64,000 bases of DNA from CAVYXZ01 sp965223835 (GCA_965223835.1 CBDCXQ010000001.1:3100001-3164000); one strand, 5' to 3'. Shown: positions 7,234-16,251, counted from the stretch's first letter. The notes: generated from the sequence alone by a model not told the origin. A program made the numbers and translations.

Positions 7234-8293
7234 AGTTGTTGCGCGAATCACCGATGCAATTGCTGAAAAACTGCTTGAAGATCTGGTTGGCATTCCGAGC
7301 CTGACCCAACAAGAACAACCCGCTGTTGAACATCTTGTAGGCTGGATGGCGGCGCAGGGTTATGCTGAAGCCTTTGTCGATACTGCTGGCAACGCAGTTG
7401 GCATCCGGGGGAACGGGCCGCAGACGGTGGTACTATTAGGTCACATCGACACCTTCCCCGGCGACCTGCCCACTTGCCGCGACGGTCGTTTGCTCTATGG
7501 GCGTGGGTCAGTTGATGCAAAGGGGCCACTGTGTACCTTCGCCGCTGCCGGGGCACAGGCCCAATTACCCGAAAATATCCGGCTGATCGTGATCGGCGCA
7601 GTGGAAGAGGAAGGGAGTAGCGCTGGTGCCCGCTTTGCCGCTACGCAGTATCAACCCCAGGCCTGCATTATCGGCGAACCATCGGATTGGGACCGGATTA
7701 CGTTGGGCTACAAGGGTCGGTTGCTGCTGGATTGGCGCTGGCAGGGCGCATTAGCCCACAGTGCCGGGCAAGTGCTCAGTCCCGGTGAACGCGCCGTCGC
7801 CTACTGGCAGCAGGTGCTTGACTATGCGAATGCATTCAACACTGACAAATCGGCGATTTTTGCTCGACTCGATGCGACTTTACAAGCCATCAATACGTCG
7901 GAAAATGGTGCTTATGGTGAAGCCTCGTTAACTGCTGGTTTCCGCTTGCCACCGACCATTACGCCCGATGAAATAACTGCCGCCTTACAACCCGCCGGCG
8001 AGGCGACCATCAGTGCGCGGGGTCAGGAACTGGCATTTGTCAGCGAACGCGATAACGCCCTCAGCCGAGCTATGCGCGGTGCGATTCGCGCGCAAGGCGG
8101 CAAACCGCGCTTCGTCCACAAAACCGGCACGTCCGATATGAACGTCGTCGGCCCCGTCTGGCAGTGCCCGATCATCGCCTATGGCCCCGGTGACTCGGCG
8201 CTCGATCACACCCCTGAAGAACACATCAACCTCAACGAGTATCTACGGGCCATCGCTGTTTTGATCGGGGCGCTGGAGCGACTCTCATTGTAA
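7226..8293 (+). CDS. lysK: LysK, LysW-lysine/ornithine hydrolase (M20 family)
   Basis: 355-residue zinc carboxypeptidase-like amidohydrolase of the M20 family. Metal and catalytic motifs are GHIDTFPG (His-x-Asp), GRGSVDAKGPL (metal-bridging Asp), EEEGSSAGARF (catalytic Glu pair), GEPSDWDRITLGYKG and the late KTGTSDMNVVG. It releases free lysine (or ornithine) from LysW in the last step. It is the last gene of the operon; the following gene is on the opposite strand. No gene for homocitrate synthase or the other upper alpha-aminoadipate steps is in the window, so those must be elsewhere. Confidence 0.92.
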   Translation: MNKVVARITDAIAEKLLEDLVGIPSLTQQEQPAVEHLVGWMAAQGYAEAFVDTAGNAVGIRGNGPQTVVLLGHIDTFPGDLPTCRDGRLLYGRGSVDAKGPLCTFAAAGAQAQLPENIRLIVIGAVEEEGSSAGARFAATQYQPQACIIGEPSDWDRITLGYKGRLLLDWRWQGALAHSAGQVLSPGERAVAYWQQVLDYANAFNTDKSAIFARLDATLQAINTSENGAYGEASLTAGFRLPPTITPDEITAALQPAGEATISARGQELAFVSERDNALSRAMRGAIRAQGGKPRFVHKTGTSDMNVVGPVWQCPIIAYGPGDSALDHTPEEHINLNEYLRAIAVLIGALERLSL

Positions 8294-8332
8294 ACTGTAT
8301 TCGTCGGTTTTCGGCAAATCACTATTAAGATT

Positions 8333-8748
8333 TCATGCTGGATAGATTTTGTACTCGTATTCGTTGATGCGTTCAATGACGACATAATCTCCAGCATGCA
8401 AACTGTGCATTTCAAAGAAATTGCCCCAACTGCGCGCTCGAAAGCGTTTAGTCGCTGCAATATCTGTCTTTATTACATTATCATAACCTTCGACATGGAG
8501 GGTAAGCATCCGGCCCTACCCAACTTGACATTTTGACCACCAACAGAATCTCTGGGAAAGAAGTTCACTTGGTCGCCCAATTGAATATATCCCTCGTTTA
8601 GCCCTCCCTGAGTGAGTTCAATGTTTATACGCTGGCGGGAACGGTCAGAATGTAGGCGCTGATGAATTTCATTTCCCAATTCAGTTAACTGATCTCGATT
8701 CAAATCGTCCAGCAGTGTCCAAATTGCTTCAAAGGCTTTCTTGCTCAT
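8333..8748 (-). pseudogene. Frameshifted small protein with B3-like DNA-binding domain
   Basis: Two overlapping minus-strand frames together make one plausible protein of ~138 residues. The first starts at ATG 8748 (after AGAGG, MSKKAFEAIW...) and carries an N-terminal helical region then GYIQLGDQVNFFPRDSVGG. It then drifts into a junk tail ending at 8473. A second frame, shifted by -1, supplies MLTLHVEGYDNVIKTDIA, FRARSWGNFFE, AGDYVVIERI and YEYKIYPA, ending with TGA at 8333-8335. The combination 'FFPxDxxGG...T-DI...FRxR...FF...aGDxVxxER' resembles, from memory, the B3-like domain found in restriction-associated and stand-alone bacterial proteins. The junction lies around 8520-8555. It is either a real pseudogene or a sequencing/assembly indel. 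Confidence 0.6.
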
Positions 8749-8811
8749 AATCGAATACCTCTTATAAGGGCATATATTCCACAATCACTTTATGAAATTG
8801 GGCAAAAACGC

Positions 8812-9768
8812 TCAAGGGAGCTTCCCCTGCAAAATTTTCGTCAACTTATCTGCATCAATATTGCCGCCAGAGACCACGCACACGACCTTGCCATTGCCCG
8901 CTTTACCGGCCAGTGCTGCTGCAACGGATGCAGCCCCCGCGCCTTCGGCAATGACTTGATTGTGCTTATGCAGCAAACGAATGGCATTCGCTATTTCGGC
9001 CAATGACGAAACCAGCGCACCATCCAGCAACTTTTTGACCAGCGACCACATCTCTGGCAATAAAGCGCCACTGCCAATGCCGTCAACAAAACTTGGCGTA
9101 TAATCCACTTCAACCGGCTTGCCCGCCGCTAGTGAAGCACTCAACGGCGCAGCAGTTTCGACCTCTGCCGCATAAATTTTCACCGCTGGTTTCAGAACAC
9201 GGATTGCACTGGCAATTCCACTGCTCAAGCCACCCCCACCATAAGGAATCACCACAGCATCGACATCCGGGTGCTGTTCTAATATTTCCAACCCGATCGT
9301 GCCATTACCCGCCATCACCGCCGGGTCACTCACCGGATGAATGAATACGCCTTCCACTCCAGGATAATGCCGCGCCCCCAGGACCCGCCACCATTCGGCA
9401 AAAGGCACTTTAATCACCTTACCGCCCAGTTGTTTGATGGCGTCAGTCTTGGCGGCTGGTGCATGATCTGGTGCGATTACCGTACACGGTATACCGAGCC
9501 GCCTGGCCTGAAATGCAACCCCTTGCGCCATATTCCCCGCACTCGCAGTCACAACGCCCTGCTTCAGTTGTTCCGGGTCCGATAATGCCATTGCATTACT
9601 GGCACCACGAATTTTAAACGAGCCAATGGCCTGCAAATTTTCCAGCTTGAGATAGATTTCTGCCGGAGCATCGGCAACATTTAACGGCACCAATGGTGTC
9701 TGAATAATATATGGTGTAATCCGCTCACGAGCAGCGTCGATTTCATTTAGCGGTATCGGCTCAAGCAT
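8812..9768 (-). CDS. Threonine/serine dehydratase (PLP fold type II)
   Basis: 318 residues. The Schiff-base lysine is in GSFKIRGA, the substrate loop in TASAGNMAQGVA, and the PLP phosphate loop is the glycine-rich VIPYGGGGLSSG. The family deaminates threonine or serine to a 2-oxo acid. There is no C-terminal ACT regulatory domain, so it resembles catabolic TdcB/EutB-type enzymes rather than feedback-inhibited IlvA. The start at 9768 overlaps the upstream cyclodeaminase gene by eight bases. The pairing with an OCD-family gene recalls eutB-eutC of ectoine catabolism, but no other ectoine gene is present, so the substrate is open. Confidence 0.88.
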   Translation of the reverse strand: MLEPIPLNEIDAARERITPYIIQTPLVPLNVADAPAEIYLKLENLQAIGSFKIRGASNAMALSDPEQLKQGVVTASAGNMAQGVAFQARRLGIPCTVIAPDHAPAAKTDAIKQLGGKVIKVPFAEWWRVLGARHYPGVEGVFIHPVSDPAVMAGNGTIGLEILEQHPDVDAVVIPYGGGGLSSGIASAIRVLKPAVKIYAAEVETAAPLSASLAAGKPVEVDYTPSFVDGIGSGALLPEMWSLVKKLLDGALVSSLAEIANAIRLLHKHNQVIAEGAGAASVAAALAGKAGNGKVVCVVSGGNIDADKLTKILQGKLP

Positions 9769-10756
9769 AACGCTCTGCTCCAAATTCCACTGCTGTGCCT
9801 TTGCCCTGAGCAACCGCCTGCTGATAGATATATTCCGCTGAAGCCAGATCTTCAACCGCTAAGCCCAACGACTTGAACAGCGTGATTTCACTATCATCGG
9901 TCCGGCCTGGATGTTGCCCCAGAAGAATTTCACCGAGTTCCGCCTGGATATGATCGTCGCCGATTGCACCCTCCATTTTCGGAATCAGAAAGTCCCCCGC
10001 TTCGTTGAGCGTAGATTCGCGCCGGTCAACAAACAACGTTGAATGCTCCATCGCCATTGTATCGACTTCGCGGGCGGTCTTTACACTAGCACCCACCACG
10101 TTCAAATGTGCCCCTGGTGACAACCATTCCCCTTGCAAAATTGGCTCTGCCGATGATGTGGCCGTGCAAATAATATCCGCATCCCTTACAGCAGCGTGCG
10201 CAGTTGCAACCGGATCAACCGCAATGCCATAGCGCGATTCCGATTGCGCCGCGAATTTTTCCCGGTTCTCAACGTGTCGGCTCCACACGCGCACGCGCCG
10301 GATTTCGCGGGCAATTAGCATCGCTTCCAGATGGGAAGCGGCCTGAACCCCTGTCCCCAGAATCGCCAGATCACCGGCATCCGGTTTCGCCAGCAAGCGG
10401 GTTGCCACCCCACTCACGGCTGCCGTGCGAATAGCGGTAATCTCACTGGCATCTATTAACGCTAACGGGCGGCCATGTTGGGTTTCAAACAACATCACCG
10501 CACCCATGTGTGAATCGTATTGCGTTCCATGATTCTCCGGCATGACGCTGATAATCTTCACCCCCATTGATTGACCTATAAACGACGGCATCAGCGCCAG
10601 CAGACCGCGCTTATCCGACAGCCACATCATCGATCGCAACGGATTCTCGGCAACGCCTTGCCCCAATGCCTTCAGCGCCCCAACCATAGCATCCATGCAA
10701 TCCGCCATCGGCAGCAGTTGGCGCACCTCTGCCGCGCTAATAATCAATAGCTCCAT
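9761..10756 (-). CDS. Ornithine cyclodeaminase / mu-crystallin family protein
   Basis: 331 residues of the NAD(P)-dependent OCD/mu-crystallin family. Visible features are an N-terminal helical dimer region, ALIDASEITAIRTAAVSGVAT near residue 110, and the nucleotide-binding loop LAILGTGVQAASHLEAM. VVGASVKTAREVDTM and the DRR stretch follow. AGGAG lies 7 nt before the chosen ATG (10756), which follows the comM stop by one base. Members include ornithine cyclodeaminase, alanine dehydrogenase and ketimine reductase, so the exact reaction is not predictable. Co-transcription with a threonine-dehydratase-like gene suggests a joint amino-acid catabolic role. Confidence 0.86.
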   Translation of the reverse strand: MELLIISAAEVRQLLPMADCMDAMVGALKALGQGVAENPLRSMMWLSDKRGLLALMPSFIGQSMGVKIISVMPENHGTQYDSHMGAVMLFETQHGRPLALIDASEITAIRTAAVSGVATRLLAKPDAGDLAILGTGVQAASHLEAMLIAREIRRVRVWSRHVENREKFAAQSESRYGIAVDPVATAHAAVRDADIICTATSSAEPILQGEWLSPGAHLNVVGASVKTAREVDTMAMEHSTLFVDRRESTLNEAGDFLIPKMEGAIGDDHIQAELGEILLGQHPGRTDDSEITLFKSLGLAVEDLASAEYIYQQAVAQGKGTAVEFGAERYA

Positions 10757-10757
10757 G

Positions 10758-12296
10758 TTAATGCTCCTGTGTTTTAGGGCGATATTGCAATGCTTCAGCG
10801 ACATGCTCGACCTGAATCAACTCACTTTCGGCCAGATCGGCGATCGTTCGGCTCAATTTCATGACACGATGATAAGCCCTAGCGCTCAACTGCATTTGCC
10901 GCACCGACAGTTCAAGCACTTGTCTGGCTTCAGCAGTCAGCACACACAATTGCTGGATTTCACCAGCCTTCATATCGGCATTGGCAAACATCCCGGAACG
11001 CCCATTAAATCGTTCCTGTTGCCGGAGACGCGCTGCTTGCACTCGTTGGCGGACACTGCTTGACGATTCACCGCGCTCTATGCTCAACAGTTTGTCATAT
11101 TCCACGCGGGGCACATCCACATGAATATCAATACGGTCCAATAGCGGCCCGGAAATCCGCCCTTGATAGCGGCTAATCATTGCCGGGGTACAGGAACAAG
11201 CCTTGACCCTATCACCATAAAAACCGCATTGACAGGGGTTCATGGCCGCCAGCAGGATAAAATTGGCCGGAAATGTCAGCGTGCCACTGGCGCGACTGAT
11301 GGTGACGATCTTGTCTTCAACCGGTTGGCGCAGCACTTCGAGCGTGCGCTGCCCAAACTCTGGGAGTTCGTCCAAAAACAAAACTCCCCGGTGCGCCAGC
11401 GAGATTTCGCCGGGCTTAGGCACAGTGCCGCCCCCAACCAGACCTGCCTGCGAGATGGTGTGATGCGGTGCGCGGAACGGTCGAAATTGGAGCAGCGGCT
11501 GGTCACTGCTCAGCATGTCAGCGACCGAATATACACGGGTAGCCTCAAGCGCTTCGGGCATAGTCAGCGGAGGCAATATCCCCGGCATCGCCCGCGCACA
11601 TAATGATTTCCCCGCGCCGGGTGGACCCTGCAGCAGCACATTATGATTACCGGCAGCCGCGATTTCCAACGCCCGTTTGAGATGTTGTTGGCCCTTGATG
11701 TCGGCGAAGTCCACCAGATCATTGGGCAGCGGCATGTCGTCCAGCGTGACAGGCTGTGTCACATGCGGTGCAATCGGATTTAGACCATACGTATGCTCAA
11801 CCAGTTGGGCCAGCGACTCGACTGGAATGACATCTATTCCCTGCACCAGCCCGGCTTCAGCCGCATCATCCGGCGGCACATACACCGTTTCAAAGCCCTC
11901 GCGCAGTGCAGTATGGACCATCGGCATGACACCTTTGACATGCCGCACACTGCCATCGAGCGACAACTCGCCAATAAACACCGCATTTTCCAGCGCTTGC
12001 AACGGCAGTTGATCGGTCGCCGCCAGCACCCCAACCGCAATGGCGAGATCATAGGCTGGGCCATGTTTTGGCAGATCTGCCGGTGATAAATTGACCACGT
12101 AGCCTTTGTTGGGAAAAGTTAAACGACTGTTCTTAATGGCGGCTCGAACGCGCTCACGACTTTCCTTGACAGCTGAACCTGGCAGGCCCACCAACGAAAA
12201 TGAGGGAATACCGGCACGAGGGTTAAAATCGGTCTCGACTTCAACGATACAACCATCTAACCCCACCACCGCACAGGCCCGAACAATCGACAGCAT
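10758..12296 (-). CDS. comM: ComM-type Mg-chelatase-like AAA+ helicase
   Basis: 512 residues. The N-terminal ChlI-like domain begins VRACAVVGLDG and contains the family motif FSLVGLPGSAVKESRERV. The central AAA+ core has Walker A GPPGAGKS near residue 224 and Walker B GVLFLDELPEF. It also has the Cys cluster MNPCQCGFYGD...CSC characteristic of ComM/YifB. The C-terminal lid contains QMQLSARAYHRVMKLSRTIADL. In naturally transformable bacteria ComM is a hexameric branch-migration helicase that extends recombination. GGGAG is 5 nt upstream of the ATG at 12296; another ATG lies directly before it. It is followed by two amino-acid-metabolism genes, an unusual operon partner. Confidence 0.93.
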   Translation of the reverse strand: MLSIVRACAVVGLDGCIVEVETDFNPRAGIPSFSLVGLPGSAVKESRERVRAAIKNSRLTFPNKGYVVNLSPADLPKHGPAYDLAIAVGVLAATDQLPLQALENAVFIGELSLDGSVRHVKGVMPMVHTALREGFETVYVPPDDAAEAGLVQGIDVIPVESLAQLVEHTYGLNPIAPHVTQPVTLDDMPLPNDLVDFADIKGQQHLKRALEIAAAGNHNVLLQGPPGAGKSLCARAMPGILPPLTMPEALEATRVYSVADMLSSDQPLLQFRPFRAPHHTISQAGLVGGGTVPKPGEISLAHRGVLFLDELPEFGQRTLEVLRQPVEDKIVTISRASGTLTFPANFILLAAMNPCQCGFYGDRVKACSCTPAMISRYQGRISGPLLDRIDIHVDVPRVEYDKLLSIERGESSSSVRQRVQAARLRQQERFNGRSGMFANADMKAGEIQQLCVLTAEARQVLELSVRQMQLSARAYHRVMKLSRTIADLAESELIQVEHVAEALQYRPKTQEH

Positions 12297-12371
12297 CATG
12301 ACTCCCGATAAATGCATTTATGACTTGCTTGTGAGTATAACTGTTTTAATCTATCGGGAAAACCGCTCAAA

Positions 12372-13196
12372 TCAGAGCCTATTCTGCTGAAACACCTGCC
12401 CAATTTCCTGCTCCCACGTCCCAACGATCTTCACGCCATGTTCGCGTTCACCACCCGTTGCTTCTGGGCCAGACAGATAGGGCCGTTTGCCGACTTCAAA
12501 ACCACCCCGCGCCGTGCCGTCCATTTCCGCATTGATGAAATGATGCGCGATACCCGCTCGTTCATGGTCTGTCGTATTGGCCTTCGTGCTGTGAGCGACA
12601 CCATAAGCAAAAAAAGCTACCCCACCAGCGGGCAATTCCAACGGCAACACGTTATCTTCCGGCGGATAACAGCGAATGTGATGATCGCTGTACGGATCGC
12701 GGGAATGCTCATACACCTCACGATAGCTGCCCGGAATCACATGAATCGTTCCATTCGCAACATTCGCATCATGCACAGCCGTCCACATGGCGGTCCCTTT
12801 GAGTGGATCATCAATCTGAAAGTAGGCATTATCCTGATGCCAGTTCGTCCCCATGCCGTGTTTACCCGGTTTCAGAAACACCTGGTCGAGATGGAGCAAC
12901 ACCGGATCACCTATCAGTTGGCTAACCGCCCTTCCCACTTTATCCGCAAACGGCATTGCCCGAAAAAACGTACTGTGAGGATACATGGGGCACAGTTGCA
13001 AGTTGGCGACGGTTTGCGACTCGGTCGCGCCATCACCGTCTGTGGCGACATTCCGTAACAATCCATCCGTCTTCAAGCGATCCAATTCGGCCCGCATCGC
13101 CTGCACTTCACGCGCCGTCCAGAATTCCCGTACAGCCAGATAACCTTCGGATTGAAATTGTTGGACCTGTTCCGCCGTAAATTTCATCGTATTCAT
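12372..13196 (-). CDS. Phytanoyl-CoA dioxygenase (PhyH) family protein
   Basis: 274 residues of the Fe(II)/2-oxoglutarate oxygenase PhyH family. The N-terminal FTAEQVQQFQSEGYLAVREF is typical. The iron ligands are His and Asp of NWHQDNAYF in the middle and a late histidine in GVAHSTKANTTDHERAGIAHHF; NGTIHVIPGSYR is the usual loop between them. Members hydroxylate lipids or small natural products. The gene is divergent from a GH172 gene with only 55 bp between starts, suggesting a shared control region. Substrate unknown. Confidence 0.85.
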   Translation of the reverse strand: MNTMKFTAEQVQQFQSEGYLAVREFWTAREVQAMRAELDRLKTDGLLRNVATDGDGATESQTVANLQLCPMYPHSTFFRAMPFADKVGRAVSQLIGDPVLLHLDQVFLKPGKHGMGTNWHQDNAYFQIDDPLKGTAMWTAVHDANVANGTIHVIPGSYREVYEHSRDPYSDHHIRCYPPEDNVLPLELPAGGVAFFAYGVAHSTKANTTDHERAGIAHHFINAEMDGTARGGFEVGKRPYLSGPEATGGEREHGVKIVGTWEQEIGQVFQQNRL

Positions 13197-13251
13197 ACCC
13201 CGTATAAGCTATAGTTGAGACTGAATTATATCTTCTATTTGGAGAGGCAAC

Positions 13252-14334
13252 ATGACATTTAACGGTCTCAATATGAGTTTAGGCAATTTATCGCGGCTAT
13301 CTGATGCACAAACCCGGTCCATTAGCGCCGAAAATTTTAATGGCGAAAAAGGGCGCGGTGGCATGGCAACCGAAGGCACCGGCAGCGAGGCCGCCCGTTT
13401 TCTCGGCCAGGGCTGGAAAGTCTCGCCCAGCATCCACATCCAACCTCGCGCAACCGTAACCCTGGCGGAAATTGCTGGCCCTGGTGCGATCCAGCACATC
13501 TGGTTGACTGTATTTCCGTCGTGGTGGCGCAAACTCATTATTCGTTTTTACTGGGATGACGAAGCCACGCCCTCAATCGAAACACCATTGGGCGACTTTT
13601 TTTGTAACGGCTGGTGTGTGCGCTCAAATGTCTCGTCATTGCCTGTTGCTGTGAATCCAGCAGGTGGCTTCAATTGCTATTGGGAGATGCCGTTCCGTAA
13701 AAGCGCCCGCATCACGCTGGAAAGCCTGAGTGACGAGGAGATCCGCGGTTTTTATTATCAAATTGACTATACGCTAACCGACGTTCCCGACGATGCGGCC
13801 TATCTCCATGCCCAATGGCGGCGCAGCAACCCCCTTCCCTACAAAACTGACCATACGTTGTTAGATGGCGTTCAGGGCCAGGGACATTACGTTGGCACCT
13901 ATCTGGCCTGGGGCGTGAACAATAATGGCTGGTGGGGTGAAGGTGAGATCAAGTTCTTTATGGATGGCGATGCTGAATTCCCGACCATCTGCGGCACTGG
14001 CACCGAAGACTACTTCGGCGGCGCGTGGAACTTTGAGCATCCCAAAGGCGAATATGGTGTATTTTCCACGCCATTTTTAGGGTTGCCCCAGGTCATTAAA
14101 CCCGATGGTCTCTACCAGAGTCAACAGCGCTTTGGCATGTACCGCTGGCATATCATGGATCCGATTCGGTTTCAACAAGACTTGCGCGTCACCATCCAGG
14201 CGTTGGGCTGGCGACACAAAGATGGTTACCTGCCCTTACAGGACGACATTGCCTCCACTGTATTCTGGTATCAGGCGGAACCACACGCGTCTTTCCCAAA
14301 ACTACCGCCTGCACATTACATTGACGTCATATAA
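13252..14334 (+). CDS. DUF2961 / GH172-type glycoside hydrolase
   Basis: 360 residues with hallmarks of DUF2961, now glycoside hydrolase family 172 (known members act on fructofuranosides and difructose anhydrides). Motifs include GPGAIQHIWLT near residue 80, PLGDFFCNGW, FNCYWEMPFRKSARITLE and the acidic CGTGTEDYFGGAW that carries catalytic residues. There is no obvious signal peptide, so it may act in the cytoplasm. GGAGAGG sits 5 nt before the ATG. With the neighbouring UxuA-like gene it suggests a small carbohydrate-use locus. Confidence 0.88.
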   Translation: MTFNGLNMSLGNLSRLSDAQTRSISAENFNGEKGRGGMATEGTGSEAARFLGQGWKVSPSIHIQPRATVTLAEIAGPGAIQHIWLTVFPSWWRKLIIRFYWDDEATPSIETPLGDFFCNGWCVRSNVSSLPVAVNPAGGFNCYWEMPFRKSARITLESLSDEEIRGFYYQIDYTLTDVPDDAAYLHAQWRRSNPLPYKTDHTLLDGVQGQGHYVGTYLAWGVNNNGWWGEGEIKFFMDGDAEFPTICGTGTEDYFGGAWNFEHPKGEYGVFSTPFLGLPQVIKPDGLYQSQQRFGMYRWHIMDPIRFQQDLRVTIQALGWRHKDGYLPLQDDIASTVFWYQAEPHASFPKLPPAHYIDVI

Positions 14335-14342
14335 TTTGGAGC

Positions 14343-14378
14343 GCACCGGACGGGGTATTTTCAGACTCCATCCGGTGC
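14343..14378. terminator. Hairpin between convergent genes, possible two-way terminator
   Basis: GCACCGGA (14343-14350) pairs with TCCGGTGC (14371-14378), and GGGGT/ACTCC extends the stem inward with one G-U pair. It sits between the GH172 stop and the end of the converging uxuA-like gene, where a bidirectional terminator is expected. There is no T-run on either side. Confidence 0.45.
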
Positions 14379-14387
14379 CACCCAGGT

Positions 14388-15362
14388 CTATTCAGTAGCA
14401 CTCAACTCCGCTTCGGCCCGTTCGATGAGCGCCCGCATGTAACCAATGGCGTAGGCCGTTCCCCCACCCAGCGCATAATCGCCGACAAAGCGGGGCGTAT
14501 GGTCGAGGTGCATCGAGCCACTGTAATCAGCAGCGACAAACGTCCGCATGGCCTGGTACATATCCATGTAGCCATTATCCAAGAAGGTCTCAGTAAACTG
14601 GGGAAAAGCGGATGTGACATTGCGAAAGTGAACGATAAATATCTTGTCATGCTCGACGAAATACTGTATCGCGTCCAGCATATTGCCAAATTGTGCGCCG
14701 CCCTCCAACCAACAACCGGTGCAAAATTCCATACCCAGATAGGGACTATCGTTGGCGATTTCAAATGCTTTCAGATAACGGTCGAAGCTATTGATAAGAC
14801 ATGGAATCCCGCCCAGTGAGTCCGTTGGTGGATCATTGGGGTGCAATGACAGATGGACACCCGCTTCCTCGGCAACCGGCAAAATAGCGTTCATAAAGTA
14901 GGTGAAATTCTCCCAGAGTTCATCCAGGGAATATTCGCGGTCATGGGTGAGCGGACGTTGCCGCATCTCGTTCAGGTCAACATAACGTGCCCATGCCCCC
15001 CGGCTCTCTCGTGGCTCCGAACTCCATACAGCCGATGGTTCCCAGGTGAATGTCGTATACTTGATTCCAGCACGGCCCAAATTACGAATAAAATCGGCGA
15101 ACTGCTCGATCTTCTCATCACGCCCCGGCAATGCCAGATGGATCTTATCCGACTTACCCACATCAAAATTGCCGACATTCCACAGTTGCAAACCAGCCGC
15201 TTCAACCCTGTCACGCAAGCGAGCCAGCGACTCATAATCGCGTTGGTCGTTACGGACCCAGGTGTATGGATGAGTAATACCCAACTGCCGTGCGAATAAC
15301 AGTTCGTCGTCCGATGGTTCCGAGTTAATATTCATTGAAAGTTTAATTTGTGAAGCGGGCAT
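14388..15362 (-). CDS. Mannonate dehydratase (UxuA) family protein
   Basis: 324 residues, a TIM-barrel UxuA-family protein. The segments LWNVGNFD, LHPNDPPTDSLGGIP, GMEFCTGCWLEGG, IFIVHFRNV and MHLDHTPRF correspond to the metal- and substrate-binding strands of mannonate dehydratase. Genuine UxuA converts D-mannonate to 2-keto-3-deoxygluconate. Here the usual HPDDPP reads HPNDPP and the protein is shorter than E. coli UxuA, so it may be a related dehydratase or isomerase. AGGAG lies 9 nt before the ATG. It converges on the GH172 gene. Confidence 0.78.
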   Translation of the reverse strand: MPASQIKLSMNINSEPSDDELLFARQLGITHPYTWVRNDQRDYESLARLRDRVEAAGLQLWNVGNFDVGKSDKIHLALPGRDEKIEQFADFIRNLGRAGIKYTTFTWEPSAVWSSEPRESRGAWARYVDLNEMRQRPLTHDREYSLDELWENFTYFMNAILPVAEEAGVHLSLHPNDPPTDSLGGIPCLINSFDRYLKAFEIANDSPYLGMEFCTGCWLEGGAQFGNMLDAIQYFVEHDKIFIVHFRNVTSAFPQFTETFLDNGYMDMYQAMRTFVAADYSGSMHLDHTPRFVGDYALGGGTAYAIGYMRALIERAEAELSATE

Positions 15363-15384
15363 TCATCGTCTCCTTGGGCACAGT

Positions 15385-16236
15385 TTATGCTTCTTTTTCA
15401 AAAATATGCAGTTGAAAGTCTACTGTCGTCGCCAACTGGTCAAGTTGCAGCAATGATTCTTGCTGGTCCTGTGCCATATGCCAATAAAAGGGTGTCATCA
15501 GCAGCAATTGTTGAACAACGGGCTGCTCAGCCAGTGACAGTTCATAGTTTAATTGAACGGCATCGTACAGGTGAAAACCTGCCGGAATCGTGATCTGAGC
15601 GGTATGCAGTTGTGGTTCAGCATAAATCATCTTTTTTAGCTGCCACAGGTGACGCGGCCCCGGTGACACCACAAGCAGTTTACCGTCTGGCTTCAGTATC
15701 CGATAAAATTCACGCCAGGCACGCGGGGCAAAGATATTCAGCAAAAAATCTATCCGCATATCAGCAAGTGGTAGATGATGGGCACCAGCAACCGCGAATT
15801 CAACTGCATCATAGCGGCGGGCAGCAGCTTTAATGGCGTACTTCGAGACATCAACACCACCGAAAAGCAATGACTGCGCAGCAACTCGCGCCTGCAAGCT
15901 ACCAATATAGTAGCCTTCACCGCAGCCAACATCTAAGATGCTCCCGTCATGGTCCGCATCTGACTCGAAATTGGTCTGTAGAATCTTACAAATTTGTTCA
16001 AGCAGCGGCTCATAATAACCGGCGTTCAGAAACGCCCGCCGATTGCGAATCATTACAGCACTATCACCGGGTTCATGGGAGCGTTTTTGACTCGCCAGCA
16101 ACAAATTGACATAGCCTTCACGCGCCATATCAAAATGATGCCCATTGGCACATTGATAAATCCTCGCCGCAATATGCAGTGGCAACTGACAGACAGGGCA
16201 CGCAAAAAGCGACGGCGATTCATGCATGAACATCAT
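15385..16236 (-). CDS. rlmA: 23S rRNA (guanine-N1)-methyltransferase RlmA-like
   Basis: 283 residues with the RlmA/RrmA layout. The N-terminal zinc finger has CPVC followed by CANGHHFD (residues ~12-35), then the linker motif AREGYVNLLLASQ, and the SAM-binding Rossmann domain with ILDVGCGEGYY. RlmA methylates a guanine in helix 35 of 23S rRNA, and homologues affect macrolide or tylosin sensitivity. The start is the first ATG (16236) of a cluster of three; the frame continues into a TTG just before it. The gene follows the M1 peptidase by ~15 nt and is probably co-transcribed. Confidence 0.87.
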   Translation of the reverse strand: MMFMHESPSLFACPVCQLPLHIAARIYQCANGHHFDMAREGYVNLLLASQKRSHEPGDSAVMIRNRRAFLNAGYYEPLLEQICKILQTNFESDADHDGSILDVGCGEGYYIGSLQARVAAQSLLFGGVDVSKYAIKAAARRYDAVEFAVAGAHHLPLADMRIDFLLNIFAPRAWREFYRILKPDGKLLVVSPGPRHLWQLKKMIYAEPQLHTAQITIPAGFHLYDAVQLNYELSLAEQPVVQQLLLMTPFYWHMAQDQQESLLQLDQLATTVDFQLHIFEKEA

Positions 16237-16251
16237 CAAATTTAGGTAGCT

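Noticed and set aside
8206..8460. Minus-strand open frame at the end of lysK
   Set aside because: The overlapping frame ending at 8333 gives a recognisable domain; this one does not.
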